Origin: Amblyomma americanum
Taxonomy: Eukaryota; Arthropoda; Arachnida; Ixodida; Ixodidae
Direction of reading: 5' to 3'
Assembly (NCBI RefSeq): GCF_052857255.1
Contig: NC_135500.1
Span: 166,506,937 to 166,570,936, forward strand
Length of the DNA stretch: 64,000 bases
A program made the position numbers and the translations under genes. Shown here one piece after another: positions 12,257 to 22,250 of the stretch. Below the pieces are notes generated by a model. That model saw only the letters and a list, made by a program, of their open reading frames with translations, was not told the origin of the DNA and ran no database searches. The first letter of the stretch is position 1. The number at the start of each line of letters is the position of its first letter.

Positions 12257-13310
12257 GGGTGTCTGATAGGAGCTCTATAAAGTTGCAGTACGGCTAGGAT
12301 GTTAAAGCACGCCTCTTCATGAATACGGTCTAGCAAACAATTTTCTAATGCACTTTGTAGAAGCTGAGTTGTCTGCAGTCAGAATTTGAATTTCAGCGTC
12401 TTTCGCGCTTTCCCTGTCCTCTCGTCAGTTTTTGCACGCAGGAAGGTCGGCGCTCCTCCGCGGGAGAGTTTCCTCACCAGCCGGACCTGAATACACGGCT
12501 TATTGGACGCGGCCTTGGTAGCTGCCCGACGTCTGAAAGAATCTAACCAGTAGCCACCTCTCAACATGTATACGTAGATGCGAGCGACGGAGGAGGGTGC
12601 GAGTATGAAAAAGTCGCTGGGAAGGGCTCGCCAACTTTCGCGCGTGATTGTGTGTCCTCTGCTGCGTGTAGAAATGTATTATTTGGCTCAAGTGTTCATG
12701 ACAACAAAATGCAGTGATTGAGCAAGTTGTGCTTTCCTCAGAAGCTGTTTCAGAGCCCTTTTAAGCCGTTAATACCGTCACGTCTTAGGCTTAGGCGAAA
12801 GCTTAAAAACGCTATTGACATTTGAGAGTCGCAGAGGTTGTGCGATCGTGTTGGTCGAAAAGCAACAGTTCCAAATGGTCGCAATGGTTGAAAAGCTACA
12901 GTCTTAGGCCAGAAGCACGCTGCTCAATTTTCTAGCTTTGCGACTTCGAGTCGCGAAATGTTGACCAGTCAGAGACGCCTCGGAAGTGGACGGAACAGTC
13001 TAGATCTTAACTCTCGTTCCGAACGAGACTAATTCGGAAAAGCGACCTGCGGGTGTTCTTTGCGAGTGGGAACGTTGGTTCAGTAGAGCCGCAGCCTAGT
13101 CGCAAGCGACAGCCGGTCGCATGCCCTTCGCGACTCGTAAGTGTGAATGGGCCCTAAGTGTCCCGCACAGTTTCATTGCACTACCACTGAGGCCCAACTC
13201 ATTGGTTTCGACGATCTTTGTCTGAAGCCTGCTTGCCCTTGAAAACAGGCCTTCAAACCGAAACTGAAACTGAAGTGAAAATCGAAATGCTTGAGTGCCT
13301 TCGTCACTCC
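12257..13310. other. No gene recognised; possible unnamed repeat
   Basis: At 12820-13160 motifs such as AGTCGCGAAATG, GGTCGCATGCCC, TCGCGACTCGTAAGTGTGAA and TGGGCCC recur in a way that suggests the end of an interspersed repeat, but I cannot assign it. Confidence 0.35.
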
Positions 13311-13480
13311 CCGACCACGGCGGCTGCGTTTTTATGGAGGCAAAACGCTAAGGCGCCCGTGTGCTGTGCGATGTCACTGCACGTTAAAGATCCCCAGGTG
13401 GTCGAAATTATTCCAGAGCCCTCCACTACGGCACCTCTCTTCCTTTCTCCTTTCACTCCCTCCTTTATTCCTTCCCTTAC
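13311..13480 (+). repeat. Ruka-like SINE, left part (split by gypsy)
   Basis: Family landmarks are in order: CGGCTGCGTTTTTATGGAGG, GCGCCCGTGTGCTGTGCGATG, CACGTTAAAGATCCCCAGGT, then the pyrimidine-rich CTCCTTTCACTCCCTCC up to CCTTAC, where the gypsy element enters. The head is lacking. The rest of the same SINE resumes at 17747. Confidence 0.88.
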
Positions 13481-13647
13481 TGTATCAGTCCCAGACAGGC
13501 TGATAAGAGACTGACAATCGACTAAGAATCCGGGAGCGGCAATGCTACCGCTGGGTTTATTGCGAGCGCTTATATAGGTCGCTCTCGGTTGACGCGCAAC
13601 ACGGTGCGCATCACGTGCCGTATGCCGGCATGACCGAGCACGATACA
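13481..13647 (-). repeat. 3' LTR of the gypsy element
   Basis: The 167-bp repeat is near-identical to 17580-17746. It begins TGTATCAGTCCCAGACAGG on the plus strand and ends CACGATACA, giving TG...CA termini. It contains TATATAGG (plus-strand orientation). It is preceded by CTTAC, the left copy of the target duplication. By position relative to the polypurine tract this is the 3' LTR of the minus-strand element. Confidence 0.95.
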
Positions 13648-13671
13648 TCTTCCCATCTTTTTTTTTTTTTT
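13648..13671 (-). other. Polypurine tract of the gypsy element
   Basis: Directly before the 3' LTR the minus strand is a pure purine run: fourteen A followed by GATGGGAAGA. This is the expected primer for plus-strand synthesis. The long A run may have expanded since insertion. Confidence 0.85.
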
Positions 13672-13748
13672 GAACAGAACAGCACAGAAAGAGCAATGCG
13701 ACAAGCAATAAAATATTGAAACAACAAACGGTACAGAGATAAAGGCCA

Positions 13749-15132
13749 CTAAGAGATCTGTTCAAAGTTGGAACCGTATGCTAAACGTCGTGGCTCAGCC
13801 GTAGTCCTTGACGATCTTCTAGGTGCCGGCGTAGTCGCACGAGGTGAAGACCGATGCTGAGGCTCTTCTGCATCAGCGTCTCCCACGTCACTGTCGTCGC
13901 TGTAGCTGGAGTGCCTGAATGCCTCCGAGGTGGCCAGCAGATGCTTACGGTTACGTCGCAGCGTTCTGCCCTCTTCTGTTGCAATTTTGTAGGATCTAGG
14001 TGCTACTTTTTCTACTACTTTCGCTTTTTGTGTCCAGGCCTGGCCTCTCACGCGAACAATCTGTCCTGGTTGCAGCCGGTGCAGCGGCCTCCCCGACGAC
14101 TGCTGCTGGCGCTTCTTTACGGGTGGTTTGGGCTCCTGGCTGAAGTCTGGTAGTCTGGTGCGTAGGCGCCTGCCCTGCAGAAGTTCCGCCGGTGACCAAC
14201 CATCCTGCAATGGAGCAGAGCGGTACGCGAGTAAACCTAACCAAAAATCTTCATGTGCGTTCCCGGTCTTCTTAAGAAGCCGCTTGATAATCTGAACACC
14301 CTTTTCCGCAAGCCCGTTGGAACGTGGAAACTCGGGGCTCGAAGTGATGTGTTTGAAATCGTACCGTCTCGCAAAGGCGGGGAATTGGTAGCATGAAAAC
14401 TGGGGGCCGTTGTCCGTGCAGACTTCCACCGGGATTCCGTATCTTGCAAAGATGGCTGCCAACTTGTCGATGACCGCAGTTGCAGACGTGTCTCCGAGTT
14501 TTTCGACCTCTGGAAAATTTGAATATGCGTCAAAAACTGCAAGATACATGGATCCAGCATAGTAGAAGAGATCTACGCCGACTCGGTACCAGGGGTGATC
14601 AGGAGGGGGTCGTAACATGAGAGGCTCGTTCGGCTGTTTGCATGCATAGGTTTTACAAACCGCACATTTGCGTACAACGTCTGCAATGTCGGAGTTCAAA
14701 CCGGGCCAGAAGACTAAACGCCTTGCCTTCGCTTTGCTCTTATTTAGACCCAGATGGCCCTCGTGAATGCGCCTGAGCATTTCTGGACGCATCTTCTTTG
14801 GAATAACTACTTTGCTGCCCTTCAGCAGAATTCCGTCAATCACTGAAAGCTCCGACGCAACTGGTTTGAGTGTTCCTTCGACGGCTATGTTTGAAGACAG
14901 GTTGTCTGCGGCTGCACGCAGCTCCGGGTCGTTATAGGTCTCCTGTGCCAAAAGCCGTTTTGTTCTCTCGCTTACCAAGGACGACAGAACATCAACTGCG
15001 TGAACTTGAATGTCGCCGAAATCGCTAGTGTCTCCACATTCTGCCGGTGTGGCCCTTGACAGCATGTCAGCAAGTGTCAAGTCTTTTCCTGGCACAAAGT
15101 GTAGAGAATACTCGTATATTAACAGACGAAGA
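13749..15132 (-). pseudogene. Gypsy Pol, integrase segment (intact frame)
   Basis: The longest open frame of the window (479 codons, 13749-15188) covers the end of RNase H and all of integrase. Counted from its first Met, the zinc-binding HHCC set is H142, H145, C175, C178. The D,D-35-E catalytic triad is D206 (VGVDLF), D259 (CTDNGPQF) and E295 (NGLAEKG). The C-terminal part is basic (RLKPGQIVRV-like segment, then arginine- and serine-rich) and ends about 100 bp before the 3' LTR. The ORF as such is undamaged; it counts as a pseudogene only because frameshifts upstream disconnect it from gag. It has no start codon of its own in the element's normal expression. Confidence 0.95.
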
Positions 15133-15540
15133 AAAAAAACGTTGACGCCTGGGGGGCATGCTGCCAATGTCTTTGCACGCAATGGCAATCAATGGTTTGT
15201 GGTCGGTATCTATTACGATTTCCCTGCCGTACACAAACTGGTGGAACTTGTGACAGGCGTATGCAATTCCCATGGCCTCTTTCTCGATCTGGGAATAGTG
15301 TTTTTCAACTTCGGTCATCGCTCGCGACGCGTAGGCGACAGGACGCCAGCCACTGGTGTGTCGCTGAAGCAGAGCAGCGCCTAGGCCATCTTTAGAAGCA
15401 TCTGACGTTATCTTCGTTTCTTTCGCGGGGTCGAATATAGCCAGCAGCGGGGCAGTGCGCAGTGCGTCGCAGATTGTTTCGCATTCTTGTGCGTGCTTTT
15501 CTGTCCAATTAAACACGGTGTCCTTCCGTACGAGGCTTCT
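15133..15540 (-). pseudogene. Gypsy Pol, RNase H segment
   Basis: This frame encodes a gypsy-type RNase H: ITSDASKDGLGAALLQ with the first catalytic Asp, PVAYASRAMTEVEKHYSQIEKEAMGI with the catalytic Glu, and VIDTDHKPLIAI with a further Asp. It degrades the RNA strand of RNA:DNA hybrids during reverse transcription. A one-base gain in an eight-base homopolymer (15132-15139) shifts the reading into the frame that carries integrase. Confidence 0.94.
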
Positions 15541-16255
15541 AAAAGCTTTGTTTTCTCAGCTAGTGTTGGCAGATATTTGCCGAAATAGTTGATTACGCCG
15601 AGCATGCGCTGAATGGCAAGTTTATCGTTTGGCACGGGCAGTTTGCTTACACCGTCTACCAATGCTGGGTTTGGACGAATTCCCGCTTGACTAAGCACAT
15701 CGCCCAAGAAAGCTATTTCCTGTACTCCGAAGTTGCACTTGGCCAAGTTAAATGTTAGCCCTGCTTGTTGTGCTGCAGATAGAGCGACTTTCAGGCGATC
15801 GTCATGCTCCTGCTTAGAAGATCCCCACACCAAAATGTCATCTACGTACACCCTTACTCCTGGTAAAGGGTCAAAAATCTCGCTAAGCGTTTTCTGGAAG
15901 ACTTCGGGTGCGGATGCAATTCCAAATGGGAGTCTAAGGAAGCGGTAGCGACCAAACGGCGTGGCGAACGTGCATATCTTTGAAGTGGCCTCGTCCAGTG
16001 GAATTTGGTGGAACCCCGCGTTAGCGTCGAGGCGACTGAAAAATTTTGCGCCGGATAGCTCCGCCTCAATATCTTCGCGTTGTGGCATCTGGTAGTGCTC
16101 CCGTTTCAAGCATGCGTTTACATTTCTTGGATCCATGCACACCCTGAGGCTACCATCTTTTTTCCTCACAATAACAAGAGTACTTACCCAATCAGTGGGC
16201 TCGTCCACTTTGCAGATGATGTTCGCCTTTTCCATGCGCAAGAGTTCTTTCCGCA
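15541..16255 (-). pseudogene. Gypsy Pol, reverse transcriptase segment
   Basis: The open frame carries classic Ty3/gypsy reverse transcriptase motifs: KKDGSLRVCMDPRNVN (fingers), FSRLDANAGFHQIPL with the first catalytic Asp, FGRYRFLRLPFGIASAPEVFQ, and YVDDILVWG with the active-site YVDD. It continues through LGVINYFGKYLP (thumb/connection). A single-base loss at about 15540-15544 ends the useful frame and separates it from RNase H. The catalytic residues themselves are intact. Confidence 0.95.
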
Positions 16256-16756
16256 GGGTTCCCGTAACGCCAAGGGGACGCGACGCGCTGCGTGGATCAC
16301 CGGAACTGCATCGTCACGAAGCACTATCCGATATTGTCGCTTCGCGCAACCAGTGCCTTCGAAAAGGTGGCGAAATTGCTGTACTGCTGGGGCAACCTTG
16401 TCTGCGGTCACGGAATCCACAGCACGGGACAGTAGTGTAAGGGATTCAGCCAGTCCCAGACCTAAGATGGGCTGGCCGCGCTTCACAACGAAGAAGTCTG
16501 CTAGGCACCGACGATCGTTGATCGTGACTACTTGAGTTGTCACTCCGCAGTGCATGATTGCATTCCCGCTATAGGACCGCAAGACGGAATTACTTGACCT
16601 CAGGCGTGGCTTCGTTCGGAATCTGTTGTACACAGACAGTGGTAGTAGATTGGCTTGGGAGCCAGTGTCCACTTTGAATGCAACCTGCTGTCCTCCAACT
16701 TGGGCATTAACAATCCAGTCCATTTTCTGGATTCCGCATACGGTGACGTCCAGTAT
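16256..16756 (-). pseudogene. Gypsy Pol, protease segment
   Basis: In the same frame as gag, after its stop, the minus strand encodes a retropepsin-like domain: hydrophobic strand QVAFKVDTGSQANLLP with the catalytic D-T-G triad (codons near 16660), followed by a flap-like region and ILGLGLAESL. Downstream residues enter the pol linker and the start of reverse transcriptase. A one-base loss at about 16256-16263 throws the frame, so the rest of pol is read in another frame. There is no ATG at the head; the first one in frame is at 16723. Confidence 0.88.
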
Positions 16757-17518
16757 TTAGAAATCCTCATTTTTGGGTTGCACTCCGGCAACCTCACGCT
16801 TTCTGCAGCAAACCGCGAAATGGTTTCTGCCTGCACAAGCGCGGCAAATTTTTCCAAAGGCGGGGCATTTCCTTGGCTCGTGTCTTCTGTTACACTTGAA
16901 GCACTGGAACGCATTTTTCAGCCCTTGGCTGCGACGTGGATAGCCTTTTTCGGTAGCGTCCACTTTTGCCTCGTTACTTTGCCATGCTTCGTTTTGTTTG
17001 CTCGCGACTTCTGCGGCCTTGCATATTTGTTCTGCCTTTTGGAGCGTCAAGTTCTTCTCTCTCAGCATTTTTTCCCTTAGTTTACTTCTGCAGGTACCAA
17101 ACACGATTTGGTCGCGAATCATTGAATCGGAAAGCAGTCCGAAGTTACAGTACCTTGCTTGCTTGCGCAGGTCTCGTATGAAGTGCTCCACTGGTTCACC
17201 TTCATCTTGCGTCCTTGTTCTGAAGACGTATCTTTCGTAGACTTCGTTTTGCTGTTCTCCGCAGTACTCTTCAAATTTTTTTACCACAGTCTTGTAGTCT
17301 TGCTTGTTTTCATCTTCGGCGAACGTAAAGTTGTTGAAGACTTCCAGTGCGTCGTCCCCGGCAGCAGCCAGGAGCCTGGCGGTTTTAGCAGCCTCTGTCA
17401 GTGGCTTTGCTGACTGCGTTGCTTGTACGTACAGTTCGAACTTTTGCTTGAAAAGCTCCCAGTTCTTCTGAACATTTCCCGTGAGACGAAGATGGTCTGG
17501 TGGCTTCAGTAGTTCCAT
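16757..17518 (-). CDS. Gypsy Gag
   Basis: This 253-codon open frame starts at an ATG 43 nt after the primer-binding site. Residues 1-200 look like a gypsy capsid domain (LFKQKFELYVQAT near the N terminus; VEHFIRDLRKQARYCNFG mid-protein). The C terminus has two zinc-knuckle-like motifs: the first reads CFKCNRRHEPRKC (C-x2-C-x3-H-x4-C, one residue short) and the second CRACAGRNHFAVCC (C-x2-C-x4-H-x4-C). Gag would package element RNA into cytoplasmic particles. It ends at TAA (16757-16759); pol continues in the same frame beyond the stop, which suggests either readthrough or a point mutation in a gag-pol fusion. Confidence 0.93.
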   Translation of the reverse strand: MELLKPPDHLRLTGNVQKNWELFKQKFELYVQATQSAKPLTEAAKTARLLAAAGDDALEVFNNFTFAEDENKQDYKTVVKKFEEYCGEQQNEVYERYVFRTRTQDEGEPVEHFIRDLRKQARYCNFGLLSDSMIRDQIVFGTCRSKLREKMLREKNLTLQKAEQICKAAEVASKQNEAWQSNEAKVDATEKGYPRRSQGLKNAFQCFKCNRRHEPRKCPAFGKICRACAGRNHFAVCCRKREVAGVQPKNEDF

Positions 17519-17561
17519 GCTTGCCGGGATGAACGAAGCGTCGTAGCTGCTTCCACCATGT

Positions 17562-17579
17562 ATCCCACTTCTGACACCA
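17562..17579 (-). other. Primer-binding site, tRNA-Leu type
   Basis: Immediately inside the 5' LTR the minus strand reads TGGTGTCAGAAGTGGGAT, 18 nt complementary to the 3' end of a eukaryotic tRNA-Leu including CCA. This is where minus-strand DNA synthesis would be primed. The gag ATG follows 43 nt further on. Confidence 0.88.
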
Positions 17580-17746
17580 TGTATCAGTCCCAGACAGGCT
17601 GATAAGAGACTGACAATCGACTAAGAATCCGGGAGCGACAATGCTACCGCTGGGTTTATTGTGAGTGCTTATATAGGTCGTTCTCGGTTGACGCGCAACA
17701 CGGTGCGCATCACGTGCCGTATGCCGGCATGACCGAGCACGATACA
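17580..17746 (-). repeat. 5' LTR of the gypsy element
   Basis: Second copy of the 167-bp LTR, adjacent to the primer-binding site, followed by CTTAC (right copy of the target duplication). It differs from the other LTR by one G-to-A and three C-to-T changes as read on the plus strand; two of these are at CpG sites, as expected for methylation-linked decay. Confidence 0.95.
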
Positions 17747-17826
17747 CTTACGGCCCTGTTCAGGTGTCCAACGATATATGAGACAGAAACTGCGCTATTT
17801 CCTTTCCACAAAAACCAATTATATTA
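17747..17826 (+). repeat. Ruka-like SINE, right part (split by gypsy)
   Basis: After the gypsy 5' LTR the SINE continues with CTTACGGCCCTGTTCAGGTG, GAGACAGAAACTGCGC and CCACAAAAACCAATTATAT. The first five bases are the target duplication. Joined to 13311-13480 it gives one contiguous SINE body like the copy at 7918-8145. Confidence 0.88.
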
Positions 17827-20800
17827 TATATTGTGCGCCTAATTCGCATTAGGCCTAACCTCGCTAAATCGACAATCATTTTCTTTTTTTAATTTACAAA
17901 AGACTGCTGGCTTTACTGCAAAGCCTTAAGCAGGGGTCGGTTTTAAAATACATTTTGTCAAAAGGAGAACCTCCTTGTATTACCCGCTATTCAGTACACA
18001 ATACAGAAGAAATGAAGAGAAAAAGAAACAGCATTATACAATATTAGAAGCACCTGTACAAGTAGTTAGCTTAAACCAAAATACGGCTGCCGTTCCCGGG
18101 GTCGAGACATCAATCTTGGGATCAGCAGAAAAGCCACTTGACTGCCGGGGCGGAAGAGGTACCTAAATGTTTCAATGAAAAGCAATTACTTCCCTATACA
18201 AATCGCGATGCGTAAAGAAAAAAAAACATAAAAAATAGCGCCATAGAGCATGACGCAAAATTTCTTGAGGCTCGAATGAAATTTCGAAGTCAAATAAACA
18301 AATAATCATGCGCAATATAGACGAAACGCTCGAGTGCGGGCTTCATTGTTGCAGGGCGCTGCCTGAATAGTACTAAAACCCTAACTGCATCATTACATTA
18401 TCACCTCGGTCCTTTTACTACGTCTCACAAATTTTCACTGCAGTGGGCAACACGACAGTCAGTACCGAATGGAAGCCCGAAAGTTCTGAATGATTTCACA
18501 CAACAGCTGTTCCTGAGCTGACAGATTCGGAACCGCGGTAATTGCTATAGCAACAGTGGTCTAGTGATAGCTGATTCACTGGTCTATTGCGCGAACCGCT
18601 TCGAGAATTGAACTCCTGGTCAGCTGACGCAACGGCTTGCCCTAAATTGTATTGTTGCTAGTGTTATATTGCTACGAACTACACTGATTAAAGTTGGTCG
18701 TTGGTTCATGCATGCATAATCCATCCACTTAGTTCAAGCAGAAGGTCTCTGATAAATTTGTGAGTTTTCTCACTATATTCTTTGTTTCTTAGCAATATGT
18801 AGCTTATCTACTGCCCCGCGTTACTAAATGGCTTTGGTTATGCGCTTTACCCCCTGTATTTAGTCTCACCGACGCTGCCAGTGAATGCATTATAATACGA
18901 CTCTCCCTTTCTAACAAACTCTGATCTTTCCTGCCTCCGCAATCGCTGTACAGCCAAGCAGATAGCCCGAAAACTCGGCATTAGCGAACTGCCGCTCTCT
19001 GTAAGCACAGTTGGAGAGCTGCCACTTGCCGGGAGAGATTACACACGTCGCAGACACATACGTGGCTCGCGCTGCATGCTCTCTGGCTCGCTCGCGCTCA
19101 GAGACCACCGTGCCGCCAACGCTTGCGATCGAAGTTGAAGCGGTGCGGAAACCGGAATTCAAGTGACGGATACTCCGTCACTGTAACACCAGCTGCCAGA
19201 TAATCCATAGGTTGCCTGGCCCTTTCACGAGAGAACCCCAACCAGGCTGCCACGGTGGCGTTGCCCGAACGCGCGTTTCGCAAACATCGGAGGCTAGCTC
19301 CAACTATAGAGTCCTCTCTCGTTCGCCGAGTCAGACTGACGTCGAAAGTTGATCGAAAGGATGGGCTATTGGTCTAAGCGTTGAAGCTTGGTTTCCCTGA
19401 AAACTCTGTTTAGATTTTTTTTTCGCTTTTAAACCTTTTGTGTCGCGATGCGTGCTACTGTAATACTTCACATGGCGCAATGCTAATCTTTCATTCGAGT
19501 TAGACAGGATAGTTTGCAGGCATTCCGCAAAGGGCGCGACTAAAAACTCGTAGTTTGGTGCAATTTTGAGATAGTAATGACTTTCTCGTCAAAAGTACTC
19601 GCGCAATGTGAGTGTACCAGCTAGGCTATCTGTACATTCAGACATTGGCTGATACCCAGGAACACCAGCGTCCTTTAATAAACAATGTTGAAACACCCAC
19701 CGCTTTTCGAATGAAAGTAGCCTGCACTGCGAATATTAGAGTGTCGGTGAGACAAAGGTGAAAGCGCAACGAAGATTAAGAGGTAAATTTTCCCATATGA
19801 AAGCGTATAGGGATTCAATTTTAAGGCGCTCTTATGATGTACATTGGCTCGGTTTGCTTCCCGAGTATTTTTGTTTTCTTTTCATCGGTTCCGAGATATG
19901 AAGGACAAGGTGGAAGAAAAGAAACCCTGACATATTCCTTCCACGAGAAGAAATGTTGTAGCGAGCAAGCGTGTATCGACTCACGTCTGTTCGCTTCACT
20001 CTGGCGCAGCCGCCAGCTTGGTGCGAGTCGTTTCGTTGTTGAGTTTCATTTCGCGGAGTGACGAGATGGGAAACCCATAAATTCTGGCCAGCTATATGCG
20101 ACGCGAAACTCAATTTCGTCGGGCGCGAGCGCGAATGAATAAAATCTCCCGGTGTCGTCCGATACCGCCCACTCGCCACATGGAAGCATCGAGGCCCGGG
20201 GATGATCCTTGATTAACTCATATTTCTCGCCTCCCTGGCGCCCCTATCTCCCAGCTCTCAGCCCCCTGTTCTTTCTTGGGGACTACTTCGCGTCTTCCTT
20301 CCTCTGTCTCTCATTTTCATCCAGCACTGATTTATGGGTAATTTGCTTCGCAGCGATCGATTCCTGGCCTTAACAACCCTTATCTCATTTCTGTTGCACT
20401 GTATGGCCGTGAGAAATCGCACGTCGGTATTCTGCACTATTTTGAAAGCAGTATTGGTGTTGGTTTTTGTTCTTTTTTTCTATTTTAGCTGCCCTTTTTC
20501 ATTACTAGCGAACAGATTCAACGCGTACTTACGAGTTTGGAATTAACTTTTTGCATCATTCATCTCATTAGGCTGTTCCCCACTCCAAGACTGGAAGGTA
20601 TAGCAAAAGTCTCATGTGTTATTTTGCAGGAGGAAACTGGTTTTCTAAAAAAAAAAATGAAGGATTGCACTGCGTGGGCAGATGCTTGCTTCAGTCGTAG
20701 TGTGCGTTAATAGTTATGGGGTGTGAACCTCCATTGAGGCCATAATATAAAGTTCTACCCGATGCGTAGGAAGGAATGATTCTAAGCCTGTCGCTTTGGC

Positions 20801-21250
20801 GAAATGACGGCCCACAGAGTCAGTCCAGTCATACATCCGTGTACGTGATCTTTTCGAGCCAATGAAAGTTTTCCACCACCACCACCGCCACCACAGAAGC
20901 TGCGTTGTTCAACTATAAAAGGTCTTACTGAAAACAACTCTTGCAAATTCCAAGCACGTGGACCCGAATACCGTAGGCAAAGAGAGAGAGCGAGTGAGTA
21001 CGAAAACGTAAATGCCAGTCCCATGTCTGGGACACTGGTTTTAAGGCGTAAGTTGGAAGCAATGCGATGGTTACGCAACACGGTACATTTATCAAGCTCT
21101 TAAATAGTAACCTTGGATTCAGAACCCGCTTTAACTATTTTTGGTCACTTGGTCACGCCAATGTGCCACATTCATTCCTTCTTAAAGCAGCAAGAAGGAC
21201 TCCCTTCATTCCTTCCTTCCTGTTTAAGGTTTAAATTTTGAAGAAGACGT
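17827..21250. other. No gene recognised
   Basis: Mixed composition; GC-richer at 18900-19330 and 20000-20330. A CCA/CCG microsatellite lies at 20875-20894. No coding or repeat assignment. Confidence 0.45.
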
Positions 21251-21560
21251 GCTCTATCGCGTGGTAGATAGTGAGGCGGGAGTCCCACGCTTGCGCAGCC
21301 ACTGTACGTTTTGTAGCGATAGCTACACTACGCCAGCCACTTCGCGAGGTCAGCATGGCTGCGCGCTGAGCCGTGGCACCCCCGCTCCGCCAGCTGTGCG
21401 CATGCGCGGAGGCACGTCATAGCCCCCATCTGGTGTGCGCGCCGCGCGTCGCCGACGGCGGAGCAGACACCGCCCGCTTCGTCAATTGTGCGTATGCGCG
21501 GAGTGACGTCCGGGCACGCAGCTGGTGTGCCCCCCGCTCGCCTACATTACGCTAGCATTT
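21251..21560. repeat. CpG-rich degenerate tandem duplication
   Basis: Two related units of about 80 bp occur in direct order. The first has CCGCTCCGCCAGCTGTGCGC, ATGCGCGGAGGCACGTCA and CATCTGGTGTGCGCGCC; the second has CCGCTTCGTCAATTGTGCGT, ATGCGCGGAGTGACGTCC and CAGCTGGTGTGCCCCCC. Flanks share GCTACACTACGCCAGCC and CCTACATTACGCTAGC. Very high CpG density sets it apart from its surroundings. It could be a repeat family or a CpG-rich regulatory region. Confidence 0.55.
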
Positions 21561-21618
21561 TGAGCCTACAGCGTAGCGGCGCTGTGGCCACCGTGGCATC
21601 TGCTGGCGAAACCGGGAA

Positions 21619-21631
21619 GGGGGGGGGGGGG
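21619..21631. repeat. Homopolymer G tract
   Basis: Thirteen consecutive G, just right of the CpG-rich tandem unit. Confidence 0.95.
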
Positions 21632-21970
21632 AGTGGAGAGGGGAAGAGAGTGAATCTACGTCCAGGGACGAAGATGAATGAACGCCCAGCGAAACGCAAC
21701 TACGAAAGACTGACTTTGCAATTCGGCTGAGCGAGTTCCACTCGGCCAGCTGTAGGTATCGCGTCACTCCGTTGGTTTAACCAGAGCTAAACCACAGCAT
21801 TTTTTTTTCATTTTTTTTGCGCAATCGCTACAGTCCTCCCATTCTAAATAGAAAATCAAGTTTGAGCTCATTATAAATAAAAATATATTTTCGTTTAATC
21901 GGTACGCGTTGTTAACAACAATGATTGTTTCGGCGAGTAGAGTGAGAGGAAAACGTTGTCCATAAAACAA

Positions 21971-22184
21971 TACTTTTCTTAAACTTGCCTGCTCACGTGC
22001 CGTGTTTAGCGAAAACTACCACAGCAAAAAGAGGATCCTTCTGCAGCGTTTAAATGAAATGTTAACAATAGTTACATCCGTACTGAGATGAACGTTTCAT
22101 TTAAACGCTGCAGAAGTATCCCTTTTTTCTGGTGCAGCAGGTTTTCCTAAACACTGCACGCAATCAGGCAAGTAGAACAGAAGT
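21971..22184. mobile_element. MITE-like inverted-repeat unit
   Basis: Arms 21971-22063 and 22091-22184 are reverse complements with small gaps; the inner part CTGCAGCGTTTAAATGAAA is identical in both. A 27-bp spacer separates them. No open frame is inside, so this looks like a non-autonomous DNA transposon or foldback element. I could not define a target duplication. Just outside, 22194-22250 holds two tandem copies of a unit containing TAGTAACAACACATACCGAT. Confidence 0.72.
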
Positions 22185-22250
22185 AAAGTTCCGTAGTAAC
22201 AACACATACCGATGAAATGGTATAGTAACAACACATACCGATAAAACTTG

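Larger units (their letters stand above)
13481..17746 (-). mobile_element. Ty3/gypsy LTR retrotransposon, complete but frame-broken
   Basis: A 4266-bp element lies on the minus strand: two 167-bp LTRs (TGTATC...GATACA in both orientations), a primer-binding site, gag, then protease, reverse transcriptase, RNase H and integrase in gypsy order, and a polypurine tract. A 5-bp target duplication CTTAC (13476-13480 and 17747-17751) flanks it. The LTRs differ at 4 of 167 positions by eye, all transitions, so insertion was fairly recent. It has one stop between gag and pol and three single-base frameshifts in pol, so it should not be autonomous as written. No envelope-like frame is seen. Gag/pol character recalls Mag-type (K02A2.6-like) elements, but that assignment is an inference. 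It sits inside a Ruka-like SINE. Confidence 0.96.

Noticed and set aside
13749..17747. Plus-strand frames of 60-150 codons inside the gypsy element
   Set aside because: Antisense shadows of gag and pol.
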